64,000 nt of DNA, from assembly GCF_038443705.2 (NCBI RefSeq), contig NZ_CP151764.2, positions 248,001-312,000 on the forward strand, given 5' to 3'. Under the pieces are notes generated by a model that saw only the letters and a program-made list of their open reading frames with translations, did no database searches and had not been told where the DNA came from. Of the stretch, positions 1 to 9,286 are shown one piece after another (within the stretch, counting starts at the first letter, position 1; every line of letters starts with the position of its first letter). Source of the stretch: Yoonia sp. SS1-5. Its GTDB lineage: Bacteria; Pseudomonadota; Alphaproteobacteria; Rhodobacterales; Rhodobacteraceae. The position numbers and the translations under genes are program-made.

Positions 1-116
1 GCACGCGTTTGCTGATCAACCGCAAGAAGCAGTCTGCGGTGGTGAATTTCGACGACGCATCTGGATGGGAAGAGGTGACTGAAATGTCCTCCGCCCCGGC
101 TGAAGCCGCAGAATAA
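1..116 (+). CDS. C-terminal end of an unrecognised protein (partial)
   Basis: An open frame enters from the left edge and ends at a TAA at 114-116. About 37 residues are visible: a basic stretch (RLLINRKKQ) and then an acidic, alanine-rich tail. I do not recognise the family from this fragment. The next gene starts 54 bases downstream on the same strand, so it may be the preceding member of the PNPOx/ABC operon. Confidence 0.5.
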   Translation, partial: TRLLINRKKQSAVVNFDDASGWEEVTEMSSAPAEAAE

Positions 117-170
117 AGCCCCGTGGCCCCGCGTGACAGCGGGGCCGCACATGTTTTCAGGGAGGTCAAC

Positions 171-860
171 ATGTCAGACCCAACACCAGCCATTCCGACC
201 CATGACGATTTCTACACCGACGCGCAGCGCAAGCTGCAGGATGAGAATGGCACAACCAAGCTGTCCCATGCCGTGGTGCAAGCCATCGTGCGCGACGAGC
301 TGGAAGACTACCACATCGACTATATTGAAAGCCGCGACTACTTTTTCCTGTCTACGGTGACCGCAGATGGCGAGCCGACGGTGTCTTACAAGGGTGGGCC
401 TGTGGGCTTTGTCAAACACCTGGGCGACGGCAAACTGGTCTTCCCCAATTACGACGGCAACGGGATGTGGCTTTCGATGGGCAATATTGATGCGGCCAGC
501 AAGGTCGGCATGCTGTTCATGGATTTTGAAACCCCGTGGCGCATTCGCGTACAGGGTGATGCGAAACTGTCTAAAGACCCCGAGCTGATGGCCCATTTCC
601 CTGGCTGCAACATGGTCGCTACGGTCGATGTGACCCGCGTGTTCCAGAATTGCGCCCGGATGATCCACAAGCACAAACGGGTCGAAGATCATTCGATCTA
701 TGTGCCCGATACCGAAGGCAAACAGCCCTTCCCGGCTTGGAAACGCATCGCCCCCTTGCAGGATTTTCTGCCCGAAAAAGATCGTGGCAAAGCCGCTGAA
801 CACGGCGGGCTGATCATCGAAGAAGAATACATGGGCAAAGTCATGGACGGCACGTCCTAA
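171..860 (+). CDS. Pyridoxamine 5'-phosphate oxidase-family (FMN split-barrel) protein
   Basis: This 229-residue protein has the split-barrel flavin-binding pattern: YFFLSTV, SYKGGPVGF, LVFPNYDGNGMW and a following MGNI segment. Such proteins usually bind FMN, F420 or heme; the substrate here is unknown. I chose ATG 171 over an earlier in-frame start at 123 because GGAGG lies just upstream (161-165). It shares several motifs with the protein at 54831-55430 in the nitrilase cluster, so the window holds two divergent paralogues. It is followed after 29 bases by an ABC substrate-binding protein, which suggests co-transcription with the importer. The fold is clear; the reaction is not. Confidence 0.8.
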   Translation: MSDPTPAIPTHDDFYTDAQRKLQDENGTTKLSHAVVQAIVRDELEDYHIDYIESRDYFFLSTVTADGEPTVSYKGGPVGFVKHLGDGKLVFPNYDGNGMWLSMGNIDAASKVGMLFMDFETPWRIRVQGDAKLSKDPELMAHFPGCNMVATVDVTRVFQNCARMIHKHKRVEDHSIYVPDTEGKQPFPAWKRIAPLQDFLPEKDRGKAAEHGGLIIEEEYMGKVMDGTS

Positions 861-889
861 GCCCCAACATATCCAACAGGAGACGACCA

Positions 890-2168
890 ATGAAACTGCA
901 ATTCACCCTGACCACAGGGGCGGCGGCGCTTTGCCTTGCCCTGACTGGCACGACCGCTGCTGCCGATGGCCAGGCCCCAACGTGCGGTCTGAACACAGGC
1001 GAGGCCGCAAGTGGCGATCCGATCAAAGTCGGCGGCATCAACGGCAACGCCCCTCCCGGTGACTTTTCCGGCGGCACGGATGCGGCAGCGGCCTATTTTG
1101 ACTGCGTGAACGCCAACGGCGGCATCAATGGGCGTCCCATCGAATACATCGTTGAGAACGACCAGTGGAACCCGGAGCTGGCCGGGCAGGTCGCGACCAA
1201 GCTGGTCAAGGATGAGGGCGTCGTGGCGCTTGTCGGGAACGGCTCGGTTGTGTCCATGGCCGTGAACGCCGGCCTCTATAAGGACGAGGACGTGATGGTC
1301 ATGGCCTCGGGCTGTGCGATCTCGGAATGTTACGAGTCCACGAATATCGTCTCGACCAACCAGGGCCCATTGCCCTCGGGCATAGGCGCGCTGACCTACG
1401 CGGTTGAAGAGCTGGGCACGACAAGTGCGGCCTGTATCGGGTTCAACATCCCCAACAATGGCGGCTGGGCCTGCGACTGGATGGAAGACTACATGTCCAG
1501 CCAAGGGCTCACCGGCACGTCGATCCTGATGGATCCCACAGCGGTCGACCTGAATTCGGTCTATCTGCAAGCGATTGCCGAAGGGGTCGACACGATCCTA
1601 CTGATGCTGCCCGCTGGCCCCGCGATTGGGCTGCTGAAAGTTGCCGAAGAACAGGGCGGTCGCGATCTGTTCAAATGGGTCTCGCCAACCCCGCTCTATG
1701 AGCCGGGGGTGGCCGAGGTGCTGGGCGACTATTGGAACGACAATCTGCATATCCATACTGCATATCCATATCGAGCTGGCCCCCTTCGACAGTGACGGCC
1801 CTGACAACCAGAACTGGATCAAGGTGATGGATGCTTACGGTCAAGACGGCGACCGTCGCGATACGTTCAGCCAGTCCGGCTACATCTCGGCTAAGTTCTT
1901 TGTCGAGGCACTGCTGGAGCTTGACGCAAGCAGCATCGACCGCGCTTCCGTAAGTGCCGCAATCCGTGGGATTACAAACGCTGAATTCGATCTGCTTTGC
2001 GCGCCATACTATGTGGGCGATGCCGACCGGCATATGCCAAACCACGCAGGACGCATGGTGTCCTACACCGGTGGTGCCTTTGAAGTGGTCCGCGATTGCT
2101 ACGACATTGAGAGCAGCTACCTCGATCCGATCCGCGCGCAAGAAGCCGCACTCGGTATCACGCAGTAA
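890..2168 (+). pseudogene. Branched-chain amino-acid-type ABC transporter substrate-binding protein, frameshifted
   Basis: The product is a periplasmic binding protein of the Leu/Ile/Val type. It has a Sec signal peptide (about residues 1-24, ending TAAA) and then IKVGGINGNAPPGDF, GINGRPIEYI and similar family segments. The frame starting at 890 stops at 1793-1795, while the C-terminal third continues in another frame to 2168. A perfect 13-bp tandem duplication at 1745-1770 causes the shift: removing one copy restores a single 421-codon frame reading DNLHIHIELAPFDSDGPDN across the junction. The gene heads the livHMGF-like genes, so the importer would lack a functional receptor if the duplication is real. 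Confidence 0.85.
1745..1770 (+). repeat. 13-bp perfect tandem duplication causing a frameshift
   Basis: CTGCATATCCATA occurs at 1745-1757 and again immediately at 1758-1770. The unit is not a multiple of three and moves the reading frame of the substrate-binding protein by one base. Excising one copy joins the two halves of the protein exactly. Confidence 0.95.
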
Positions 2169-2228
2169 CCTCCCTGGCCGGTGGCCAGGCCAGTCCTGCC
2201 TGCCGGTTTTTTCCAAAGGATTGAAGCA

Positions 2229-3098
2229 ATGGTTTACGGGCTCTTTCTTGTTTCAGGTCTGGCCGTCGGGTCACTTTACGCCCTTGGCGGCATTGGGCTG
2301 GTGATCCTGCGCAACTCGACCGGCGTGTTGAATTTCGCCTACGGGGCCATAGCGGCCTTCAGCGCGATGTTTGCGTGGCAGATCGCGGATTGGGGGCTGC
2401 CCGGTGTGATCTCTTGGATCGCTGCGGTTGCCACGGGCATCGCCCTTTCTGTCGCCTATGGTCGTTTGATCGCCCCGTCACTGGCGTGGCGCGAGCCTGC
2501 GGTCAAAGCCATCGCGACCCTTGGTTATATGTTGATCCTGCTAGGCCTGATCGGCTTCATCTGGGAAGACGCGCTGCGAAAGATTGAGCTGCCCAGCGAC
2601 AAGGCCGCCATCAGCATTCTGGGCGTGCGGGTCACGATGACCCGGATCATCGCCTTCACCGTTAGCATCGCTGCGGTCATCATTATGGTGCAATACCTGC
2701 GCCGGTCCCACACTGGCCTGAACATGCGCGCGCTGGCCGACAATCGTGACCACGCGGCATTGCTTGGCATTCCGATTGTCAAAACCGAAACGCTGGCTTG
2801 GGGCATTTCAGGCGCTTTGGCTGGGTTCACAGGACTGATCTTTGGCAGCCTTGTGCGGCTCGAGCCGACGGTCATCACCTTCATGGTCATCCCGGCCACG
2901 GCTGCGGCCATCTGCGGACGGTTGAATTCACTGCCAATGACGCTGGCGGGTGGACTGTTCATCGGTGTCGCAGAATCCATGCTCACGCTGTACAAACCCG
3001 CCGCCCCGCTGCGCACGATGGCCCCCTTCGTCATTGCAGCGCTTGTGATCCTGTGGATGCAGCGCGGCCAGAAACTCACCTTTGCGAAGGAGGCCTGA
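2229..3098 (+). CDS. Branched-chain amino-acid-type ABC permease (LivH-like)
   Basis: A very hydrophobic 289-residue inner-membrane protein with the LivH opening pattern (GLAVGSLYALGGIGLVI, then LNFAYGA). The conserved EAA-like loop segment (ALADNRDHAALLGIP) is at about residues 165-180. I place the start at ATG 2229, preceded by AAAGGA; an earlier in-frame codon at 2181 would add a non-membrane extension. It forms the translocation channel together with the next gene, whose ATG begins 1 base after this stop. The substrate is unknown; the neighbouring homogentisate genes make an aromatic acid possible, but that is inference. Confidence 0.9.
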   Translation: MVYGLFLVSGLAVGSLYALGGIGLVILRNSTGVLNFAYGAIAAFSAMFAWQIADWGLPGVISWIAAVATGIALSVAYGRLIAPSLAWREPAVKAIATLGYMLILLGLIGFIWEDALRKIELPSDKAAISILGVRVTMTRIIAFTVSIAAVIIMVQYLRRSHTGLNMRALADNRDHAALLGIPIVKTETLAWGISGALAGFTGLIFGSLVRLEPTVITFMVIPATAAAICGRLNSLPMTLAGGLFIGVAESMLTLYKPAAPLRTMAPFVIAALVILWMQRGQKLTFAKEA

Positions 3099-3099
3099 G

Positions 3100-4053
3100 A
3101 TGTCCAAATCCCTCATCCCCCCACTGATCTTTCTCGCGCTCTGCCTGTTCGGGCTGCCGCTGGTGCTGTCAGCGCTTTGGGTCAAGGTGGTGACGTCCGC
3201 TGCGATCTTTGCCCTGGCAGCTGCCGGTATCTCGGTCCTGTTCGCGCAGCTTGGCTTGATCAACCTGGCGCAGATCGCCCTTGTCGGCGTCGGCGGCTGG
3301 ATCGCGCTGCGGCTGAACTACGGCACCGCGCTGCCGGTCATATTGATCGTCGCAATCGCGGGCGTCGCAACAGCCATCATCGGTGCCATCCTCGCGCTGC
3401 CTGCCTTGCGCATGCGCGGCCTCTACCTGGCGCTGGTCACGTTGATGGCGGCAGGCGCGTTTCAGATCCTGTTCAACGCATTCCAATTCCCCAATGGCGG
3501 GGAGGGGTTCTGGGGCGTCGCCCGGCAATCAGCGGCTGACATCCGGTCGCCCCTCATGGTGCAATCAGACGCTGGCTACCTGCGCTATACCATAGTGATA
3601 GTGGGCCTTTGCTTCGGCCTCGTCGCGCTGCACCGCGTCACGGCACCGGGCCGCGCCTGGGCGATGATCCGGCAGTCGGAAGCCAATGCCATGGCCGCAG
3701 GCGTCAACGTGACCTTCTACAAAATCTGGGCCTTCGCCCTGTCCGGGCTGCTGGCCGGAGTCGCGGGTGCATTGCTCAGCAACGCTCTGGGGCAGTTGGA
3801 CGCGCGCTCGTTCCTGGCCTCCGAAGGGATCCTGCTCTTCGCCTTGGCGGTGGTAGGCGGGGCCTATTCTTGGGTCGGTGCGGTGATTGCCGGCATTCTT
3901 TACAAGCTGTTGCCTGCTCTTCTGAACGACTTCGGCGTCAGCGCGGACATTGCCCTGATCATCTTTGGTGCCGCCCTTCTGCACGCCATCATGACGGCAC
4001 CGCGTGGGATTGCCGGGCAGCTGATGGGCACTCTGCAAAGGAAACCGACATGA
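3100..4053 (+). CDS. Branched-chain amino-acid-type ABC permease (LivM-like)
   Basis: A 317-residue membrane protein of the LivM family. It shows the typical GLINLAQIALVGVGGWIA segment, LRMRGLYLALVTL, and the EAA-loop segment IRQSEANAMAAGVNV. The start at 3100 has a strong AAGGAGG ribosome site (3087-3093) lying inside the end of the LivH-like gene. The stop overlaps the ATG of the ATPase gene (ATGA), indicating translational coupling. It pairs with the LivH-like protein in one importer. Confidence 0.9.
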   Translation: MSKSLIPPLIFLALCLFGLPLVLSALWVKVVTSAAIFALAAAGISVLFAQLGLINLAQIALVGVGGWIALRLNYGTALPVILIVAIAGVATAIIGAILALPALRMRGLYLALVTLMAAGAFQILFNAFQFPNGGEGFWGVARQSAADIRSPLMVQSDAGYLRYTIVIVGLCFGLVALHRVTAPGRAWAMIRQSEANAMAAGVNVTFYKIWAFALSGLLAGVAGALLSNALGQLDARSFLASEGILLFALAVVGGAYSWVGAVIAGILYKLLPALLNDFGVSADIALIIFGAALLHAIMTAPRGIAGQLMGTLQRKPT

Positions 4054-4754
4054 TCAATATCGAGAACTTGACCGTGAAATACGGTGGCGTGGTCGCGTTG
4101 GATCACCTGACACTAAGCGTTGCAGATGATGTGGTGGGGCTGATTGGACCATGCGGCGCGGGCAAGACGACCATGACCAACGCCTTCTCGGGCTTTGCGT
4201 CAATTGCAGAGGGAAACATCGTCATTGACGGGATGAACCTGCTGGCCTTGCCGCCGCATAAGCGGGCCTGTTGGGGGCTCGCGCGGTCGTTTCAGAAGGT
4301 ACAGATCGCTGACGACCTGACGGTCGCCGATCATCTCAAGGCGGTCTGCGATGCCAAGGGGGTCAAAAGCAAGGACCGCGCGGCGCAGATCAACCACGCG
4401 CTTGATTTCGTGGGGATCGCCGATTGCGCCGATACCATCGGGGAGAAATTGAACCCCTACCAGAAACGCATGACCGAGATCGCGAAATGCCTGGTTGGCC
4501 AGCCCAAGATCGTACTGCTCGATGAGCCGGGCGGAGGGTTGTCTGAAACCGAGATGCTGGACCTGCGGCGGATCATTACGCAAGTGAAGGCGCGCTTCGG
4601 GGCACATATCATCATGGTTGACCATGATGTTGACCTGATCCGCGACGTCTGCACATCCACCGCCGTGCTTGATTTCGGCAAGCTCATCGCCTTCGGGCCA
4701 ACACGCGACGTGCTTCAGGATGAGGCCGTGAAAACCGCCTATCTGGGCCGGTGA
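4050..4754 (+). CDS. Branched-chain amino-acid-type ABC ATPase (LivG-like)
   Basis: A 234-residue ABC ATPase. Walker A is GPCGAGKTT (residues 33-41), with Cys where most LivG proteins have Asn. Walker B is KIVLLDEPGGGLS, followed by an HDVDLI switch region. The signature region reads LNPYQKRMTEIAK rather than LSGGQ or LxYGxQR, so the central Gly is not recognisable. The gene overlaps the LivM-like stop by four bases. A longer in-frame extension back to 3609 exists but lies wholly inside livM and has no support. It energises the importer with the next gene product. Confidence 0.88.
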   Translation: MINIENLTVKYGGVVALDHLTLSVADDVVGLIGPCGAGKTTMTNAFSGFASIAEGNIVIDGMNLLALPPHKRACWGLARSFQKVQIADDLTVADHLKAVCDAKGVKSKDRAAQINHALDFVGIADCADTIGEKLNPYQKRMTEIAKCLVGQPKIVLLDEPGGGLSETEMLDLRRIITQVKARFGAHIIMVDHDVDLIRDVCTSTAVLDFGKLIAFGPTRDVLQDEAVKTAYLGR

Positions 4755-4767
4755 AAGGGTGAAAGAC

Positions 4768-5472
4768 ATGCTTAAGGTCAGCAACATCACAATAAAATCC
4801 AGCGCCCGGACCGTGATCAGCGACGTGTCACTGGAACTTGCCAAAGGCGAAATCGTCGCCTTGCTTGGCCCTAACGGTGCCGGCAAGTCCGAGCTGGTGC
4901 TGGGCATCGCAGGCGTCATGCCGCTGGCCTCGGGTGCTGTTGCGGTTAATGACACATTCATCAACGGAGCAGGGGTGCAAGCAATCCGCGCCGCGGGCGT
5001 CGCCGCCGTGCCCGAAGGCCATCAGGTCCTGGCCGGCCTCAGCGTCATCGACAATCTGCGCGCGGCGGGGCCAACCCTGACCCCGCCAGACCGGCAGGCA
5101 GAGGTCGAAAACGCCTTCGAGATTTTCCCCGAACTGCGCGCAATCAAGGGGCAGGCGGCGGGCTCTCTGTCTGGCGGGCAACAGCAGATGGTCGCCATCG
5201 GGCAAGCCTTGGTCTCGCGCCCGCAATTCCTGCTGATCGACGAGATGTCGCTTGGGCTGGCACCTGTGATCATCGACCGGCTCATCGGCGTGGTCCGCGA
5301 CCTACGGGCGAGGGGGATCGGCATCCTCCTCATTGAACAATTCACCCAGCTGGCCTTGGACATTGCCGACCGCTGCTATGTGCTGTCGCAAGGTCAGATC
5401 AGGTTCGAGGGCAGCCCTGCACAGCTGAAAAGCGACCGCCAAATTCTGGAACGCGCCTATCTGGGTGCCTAA
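4768..5472 (+). CDS. Branched-chain amino-acid-type ABC ATPase (LivF-like)
   Basis: A 234-residue ABC ATPase with canonical Walker A GPNGAGKS (34-41), signature LSGGQQQ and Walker B FLLIDEMSLGLAP. The track-like longest start is a GTG at 4759; I prefer ATG 4768 because AAGG at 4755-4758 then has normal spacing. It is the last gene of the importer operon. Its end overlaps by four bases the end of the convergent MarR gene, so the two transcripts meet head-on with no visible terminator between them. Confidence 0.88.
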   Translation: MLKVSNITIKSSARTVISDVSLELAKGEIVALLGPNGAGKSELVLGIAGVMPLASGAVAVNDTFINGAGVQAIRAAGVAAVPEGHQVLAGLSVIDNLRAAGPTLTPPDRQAEVENAFEIFPELRAIKGQAAGSLSGGQQQMVAIGQALVSRPQFLLIDEMSLGLAPVIIDRLIGVVRDLRARGIGILLIEQFTQLALDIADRCYVLSQGQIRFEGSPAQLKSDRQILERAYLGA

Positions 5473-5903
5473 AGCCCTGCGATTTTGGTTAGGAACTTGC
5501 GCAGCTCAGCCTGCTCACTTTGTGTGAATTCCGACATCATTTCTGCATCGAACCGTGCGGCCTCATGGTAGAGGTCTTGAAAAACCCGCTTGCCTGAGGC
5601 GGTCAGGCCCAAAACCTCATGACGGCGATCATCGGGGGATTGGGCGCGTTTAAGATGCTTTTTGGTTTCCAACGCACGCACCGCGCGGCTGACCTTGGTT
5701 TTATGTATGCGGGCGCGGTCGCAGATTTCCTTGGCCGTCATCTCGCCGTAGCGGCCCAGATGAAACACCACCCGCCATTCAGTGCGCAACATGCCGTATT
5801 TTGATTTGTAATAGGCCTCGAACCGGCGACTGGTCATGTCTGCCGCCTGATTCAAAAGGTAGGGTATGAAATCGACCAAGTCGAATGACGTTTTATCTTC
5901 CAT
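5469..5903 (-). CDS. MarR-family transcriptional regulator
   Basis: A 144-residue winged-helix protein. The recognition region is ITAKEICDRARIHKTKVSRAVRALE-like (about residues 55-80), followed by a wing with SPDDRRHEVLGLTASG, both typical of MarR. It is divergent from hmgA, with 73 bases between the start codons. That gap holds two copies of an imperfect palindrome (5924-5972), so it probably represses hmgA-maiA-fahA and itself until an aromatic ligand binds. The ligand is not deducible. It ends with TAG, showing that TAG is an ordinary stop in this genome. Confidence 0.9.
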   Translation of the reverse strand: MEDKTSFDLVDFIPYLLNQAADMTSRRFEAYYKSKYGMLRTEWRVVFHLGRYGEMTAKEICDRARIHKTKVSRAVRALETKKHLKRAQSPDDRRHEVLGLTASGKRVFQDLYHEAARFDAEMMSEFTQSEQAELRKFLTKIAGL

Positions 5904-5923
5904 AAAGTGAAATTAGCCCTTGT

Positions 5924-5972
5924 TAGTTACAAAAGCAACTACTATTGATGATGTTAGTTACGAAAATGACTA
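5924..5972. promoter_or_regulatory. Paired operator-like palindromes between marR and hmgA
   Basis: Two 18-bp copies of TAGTTAC-N4-GYAACTA type are seen. TAGTTACAAAAGCAACTA is at 5924-5941 (6 of 7 arm positions pair). TAGTTACGAAAATGACTA is at 5955-5972 (5 of 7 pair). Their starts are 31 bp apart, about three helical turns, so two dimers could bind the same face. They lie between the divergent start codons; the second ends 4 bp before the chosen hmgA start. Confidence 0.6.
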
Positions 5973-5976
5973 TCTG

Positions 5977-7338
5977 ATGAACAAAGATATTTCACCGTCC
6001 CAATTGAAGTCTGCGGCAACCCCTGTCGGCACCGTCGCCGGCTATATGCCTGGCTTTGGTAATGACTTCGAAACCGAGGCGCTGCCCGGTGCGCTGCCCC
6101 AAGGCATGAACTCGCCCCAGAAGGTGAACTATGGCCTTTACGGCGAACAGCTTTCCGGCACTGCCTTCACTGCCCCAATTCATCAGAACGAACGGACGTG
6201 GTGCTATCGCATCCGCCCGTCTGTAAAGCACACACATCGCTTCCAAAAAATCGATCTGCCCTATTGGAAATCAGCCCCTCATGTGGACCCGGATGTCGTC
6301 TCTTTGGGTCAATACCGCTGGGACCCTGTCCCCCATAGCACCGAAGGCCTGACATGGCTGACCGGCATGCGCACGATGACAACGGCGGGCGATGTGAACA
6401 CCCAGGTGGGCATGGCCAGCCATATCTATCTGGTCACGGACAGCATGGTGGACGCCTATTTCTACTCAGCCGATTCCGAGCTGCTTGTCGTGCCACAGGA
6501 GGGCCGTTTGCGCTTTTGTACCGAGCTTGGCGTGATCGACATCGAACCCCAGGAAATCGCGATCATCCCTCGCGGGCTGGTCTACCGCGTCGAAGTGCTG
6601 GAAGGCCCGGCCCGCGGCTTTGTCTGCGAAAATTACGGCCAGAAGTTTGAGCTGCCCGGTCGCGGCCCCATCGGGGCGAACTGCATGGCAAACCCGCGCG
6701 ATTTTAAAGCCCCCGTCGCAGCCTTTGAGGATCGCGATGCCCCGTCAACGGTGACTGTCAAATGGGCCAGCCAATTTCATGAAACGCAGATCGGTCATTC
6801 CCCTTTGGATGTGGTCGCGTGGCACGGCAACTACGCGCCCTGCAAATATGACCTGCGCACCTATTGCCCGGTCGGCGCGATCATGTTTGACCACCCAGAC
6901 CCCTCCATCTTCACGGTGCTGACCGCGCCATCCGGCGTTGAGGGCACGGCGAACATTGACTTTGTGCTCTTCCGGGACCGCTGGATGGTGGCCGAGGATA
7001 CATTCCGCCCGCCATGGTATCATAAGAATGTCATGTCCGAGCTAATGGGCAATATCTACGGCATTTACGACGCCAAGCCCAAAGGCTTCGTTCCCGGCGG
7101 CATGTCGCTGCACAACATGATGTTGCCCCACGGGCCTGACAAGAACGCCTTTGAGGGTGCGTCCAATGCCGATCTCACGGCGGAGAAGCTGGAAAACACC
7201 ATGTCCTTCATGTTCGAAACCCGCTTCCCGCAGCACCTCACGACCTTCGCGGCGCATGAGGCGCCATTGCAGGACGACTACATCGACTGCTGGGCGGATA
7301 TCGAAAAGAAATTCGACTGGACGCCGGGGAAGAAATGA
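5977..7338 (+). CDS. hmgA: Homogentisate 1,2-dioxygenase
   Basis: This enzyme opens the ring of homogentisate to maleylacetoacetate with Fe(II) and O2 in tyrosine/phenylalanine catabolism. The 453-residue protein has the family opening [20 protein letters not shown]. The three iron ligands are visible as H349 (WYHKN), E355 (MSELMG) and H385 (LPHGPD), with the same spacing as the human ligands H335, E341 and H371. I chose ATG 5977, since the frame open from 5920 would run through the operator region; no strong ribosome site is seen. Its stop overlaps maiA, and fahA follows, giving the complete lower pathway in one operon. Confidence 0.95.
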   Translation: MNKDISPSQLKSAATPVGTVAGYMPGFGNDFETEALPGALPQGMNSPQKVNYGLYGEQLSGTAFTAPIHQNERTWCYRIRPSVKHTHRFQKIDLPYWKSAPHVDPDVVSLGQYRWDPVPHSTEGLTWLTGMRTMTTAGDVNTQVGMASHIYLVTDSMVDAYFYSADSELLVVPQEGRLRFCTELGVIDIEPQEIAIIPRGLVYRVEVLEGPARGFVCENYGQKFELPGRGPIGANCMANPRDFKAPVAAFEDRDAPSTVTVKWASQFHETQIGHSPLDVVAWHGNYAPCKYDLRTYCPVGAIMFDHPDPSIFTVLTAPSGVEGTANIDFVLFRDRWMVAEDTFRPPWYHKNVMSELMGNIYGIYDAKPKGFVPGGMSLHNMMLPHGPDKNAFEGASNADLTAEKLENTMSFMFETRFPQHLTTFAAHEAPLQDDYIDCWADIEKKFDWTPGKK

Positions 7339-7973
7339 AGCTTTATTCCTACTGGCGCTCGACCACATCCTACCGGGTGCGGGCCGCGCTGAACCTCAAA
7401 GGACTGGCCTATGAGACCGTCCCGGTCGATCTGGTCGCAGGCGATCAGCGCGACGCGGACTATGCCGCGCTGAACCCCGGATTGGGAGTGCCTACGCTGG
7501 TGCTGGATGACGGGACCGTGCTGACGCAATCGCTGGCGATCCTTGACTATCTCGATGCCATCGCGACCCCTCGGCTGCTTCCCGAAGATCCGTTGATGCG
7601 CGCCAAAGTCATGGCAGCCGCCCATGCGGTCGCGCTGGATATCCACCCCGTCAACAATCTGCGGGTCGTGCAATACCTGCGCAAGACCCATGGGGCCAGC
7701 GCCGATGACGCGCAGGGCTGGATGCAGCACTGGATGCAGTCGGGCTTCGCGGCGGTCGAGGCGATGGTGTCAAAGGACACGCCGTTTGCTTTTGGCGACA
7801 CGCCCGATCTTGCCGACATCTGCATCACCTCGCAGCTGTACAATGCCCACCGATGGGGCGTCGATCTGACGGCCTTCCCGAAGCTCACCCGGATCGAGGC
7901 GGCATGCCTCGCCCTACCGGAAATCGCCGCCGCCCATCCCGATCAACAACCAGATGCGAAAGTCACCACATGA
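7335..7973 (+). CDS. maiA: Maleylacetoacetate isomerase (GST zeta class)
   Basis: Converts maleylacetoacetate to fumarylacetoacetate using glutathione. The 212-residue protein starts with [20 protein letters not shown], the zeta-class glutathione-binding site (S-x-x-S-x-R-V-R). It continues with an [12 protein letters not shown] thioredoxin-fold segment and an all-helical C-terminal domain with [13 protein letters not shown]. It overlaps hmgA by four bases (ATGA) and fahA by four bases, so translation of all three is coupled. Confidence 0.93.
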   Translation: MKLYSYWRSTTSYRVRAALNLKGLAYETVPVDLVAGDQRDADYAALNPGLGVPTLVLDDGTVLTQSLAILDYLDAIATPRLLPEDPLMRAKVMAAAHAVALDIHPVNNLRVVQYLRKTHGASADDAQGWMQHWMQSGFAAVEAMVSKDTPFAFGDTPDLADICITSQLYNAHRWGVDLTAFPKLTRIEAACLALPEIAAAHPDQQPDAKVTT

Positions 7974-9223
7974 GCCTGATGAAATCATGGGTCGCAAGCG
8001 CCAACAGCGCCGAGACACCTTTTCCTTTGAACAACCTGCCATACGGCGTCTTCTCGGTCGGCGAGGATGAGCCGCGCTGCGGCGTGGCAATCGGGGACAT
8101 GATCCTTGACCTTGCCGCGACCGAGGCGGCGGGATTGCTGGAGCTTTCCGAGGATTTGCTGTTCGACGTGCCCTTCTGGAACGATGTGATGTAGCAGGGC
8201 CCCGCGCTTTGGGCGGCTTTGCGGGCTCGCCTCACAGACTTGCTGAAGGCTGGCGCATCTGAAGAAGCACAGCTCACCCCGCTCCTTGTCGCGCAATCAA
8301 AGGCGCGGATGCACATGCCGTTCCTTGTTGCCGAATACACCGACTTTTACGCAGGCAAGCACCACGCGATGAATGTCGGCACCATGTTCCGTGGCCCCGA
8401 AAACGCGCTGCCGCCCAACTGGCTGCACATCCCGATTGGCTATAACGGGCGGGCCTCCTCGGTCGTGATCTCAGGCACAGACATCATCCGCCCTAACGGG
8501 CAGACCAAGGCACCTGATGCCGAGATGCCGGGCTTTGGCCCCTGCAAGCGACTGGATATCGAGCTGGAAATGGGGGCCGTCATCGGCACGTCAACGCAGC
8601 TGGGCCAGCCCATAACCGTGGCTGAGGCGGATGCGATGATTTTTGGCTATGTGCTGCTCAATGACTGGTCCGCGCGCGATATTCAGGCCTGGGAATACCA
8701 GCCGCTCGGGCCGTTTCAGGCCAAGGCCTTTGCCACATCCAACAGCCCATGGATTGTGACGACAGCGGCGCTGGACCCGTTCCGCACATCAACGCCAGAG
8801 CGCGAAAAAGACCTGTTGCCCTATTTGCAGGAGCCGTCGCCGATGCTGTTTGACATCGACCTCTCGGTCACGATGGCCCCCGCCGGAAAGACGCCAACGA
8901 CCATTGCGCGGACCAACTATAACCAGATGTATTACTCAGCCGCCCAGCAGCTGACCCACCACGCCTCTTCTGGCTGTGCCATGACAGCGGGCGATTTGCT
9001 GGGGTCGGGCACGATCTCCGGCCCCGAAAAATCCGAGCGCGGCTCGCTGCTGGAACTCACCTGGGGCGGCAAGGAGCCCATGACGCTCGACACCGGCGAG
9101 ACGCGCACATTCATCGAAGACGGCGACACGCTGACTTTGCACGGCGCGGCGAAAGGTGACGGCTATCAAATCGGCTTTGGCAGCTGCACCGGAACGATCC
9201 GGCCTGCAATCAAGTACCCGTAA
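7970..9223 (+). pseudogene. fahA: Fumarylacetoacetase with an in-frame amber stop
   Basis: Fumarylacetoacetase hydrolyses fumarylacetoacetate to fumarate and acetoacetate. ATG 7970 overlaps the maiA stop and gives a 418-codon frame, the normal family length, but codon 75 (8192-8194) is TAG. The same frame continues without any shift to TAA 9221-9223. Downstream, the expected catalytic residues remain: D125 and H132 (TDFYAGKHH), E198 and E200 (IELEM), and D232 (NDWSARD), each one less than the mouse numbering. The lesion removes translation of the catalytic domain unless a TTG at 8219 re-initiates or TAG is read through. Loss would make flux through hmgA toxic. Confidence 0.9.
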
Positions 9224-9286
9224 CACCCCGCTTTGTTCAGAATATTCCCGCCAGAGACCTCTGGCGGCCCAATAAGGACCTTACCC

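Noticed and set aside
3609..4754. 381-codon open frame containing the LivG-like ATPase
   Set aside because: Residues before 4050 lie inside livM in another frame and are Arg/Gly-rich noise; ATG 4050 overlaps the livM stop as expected.
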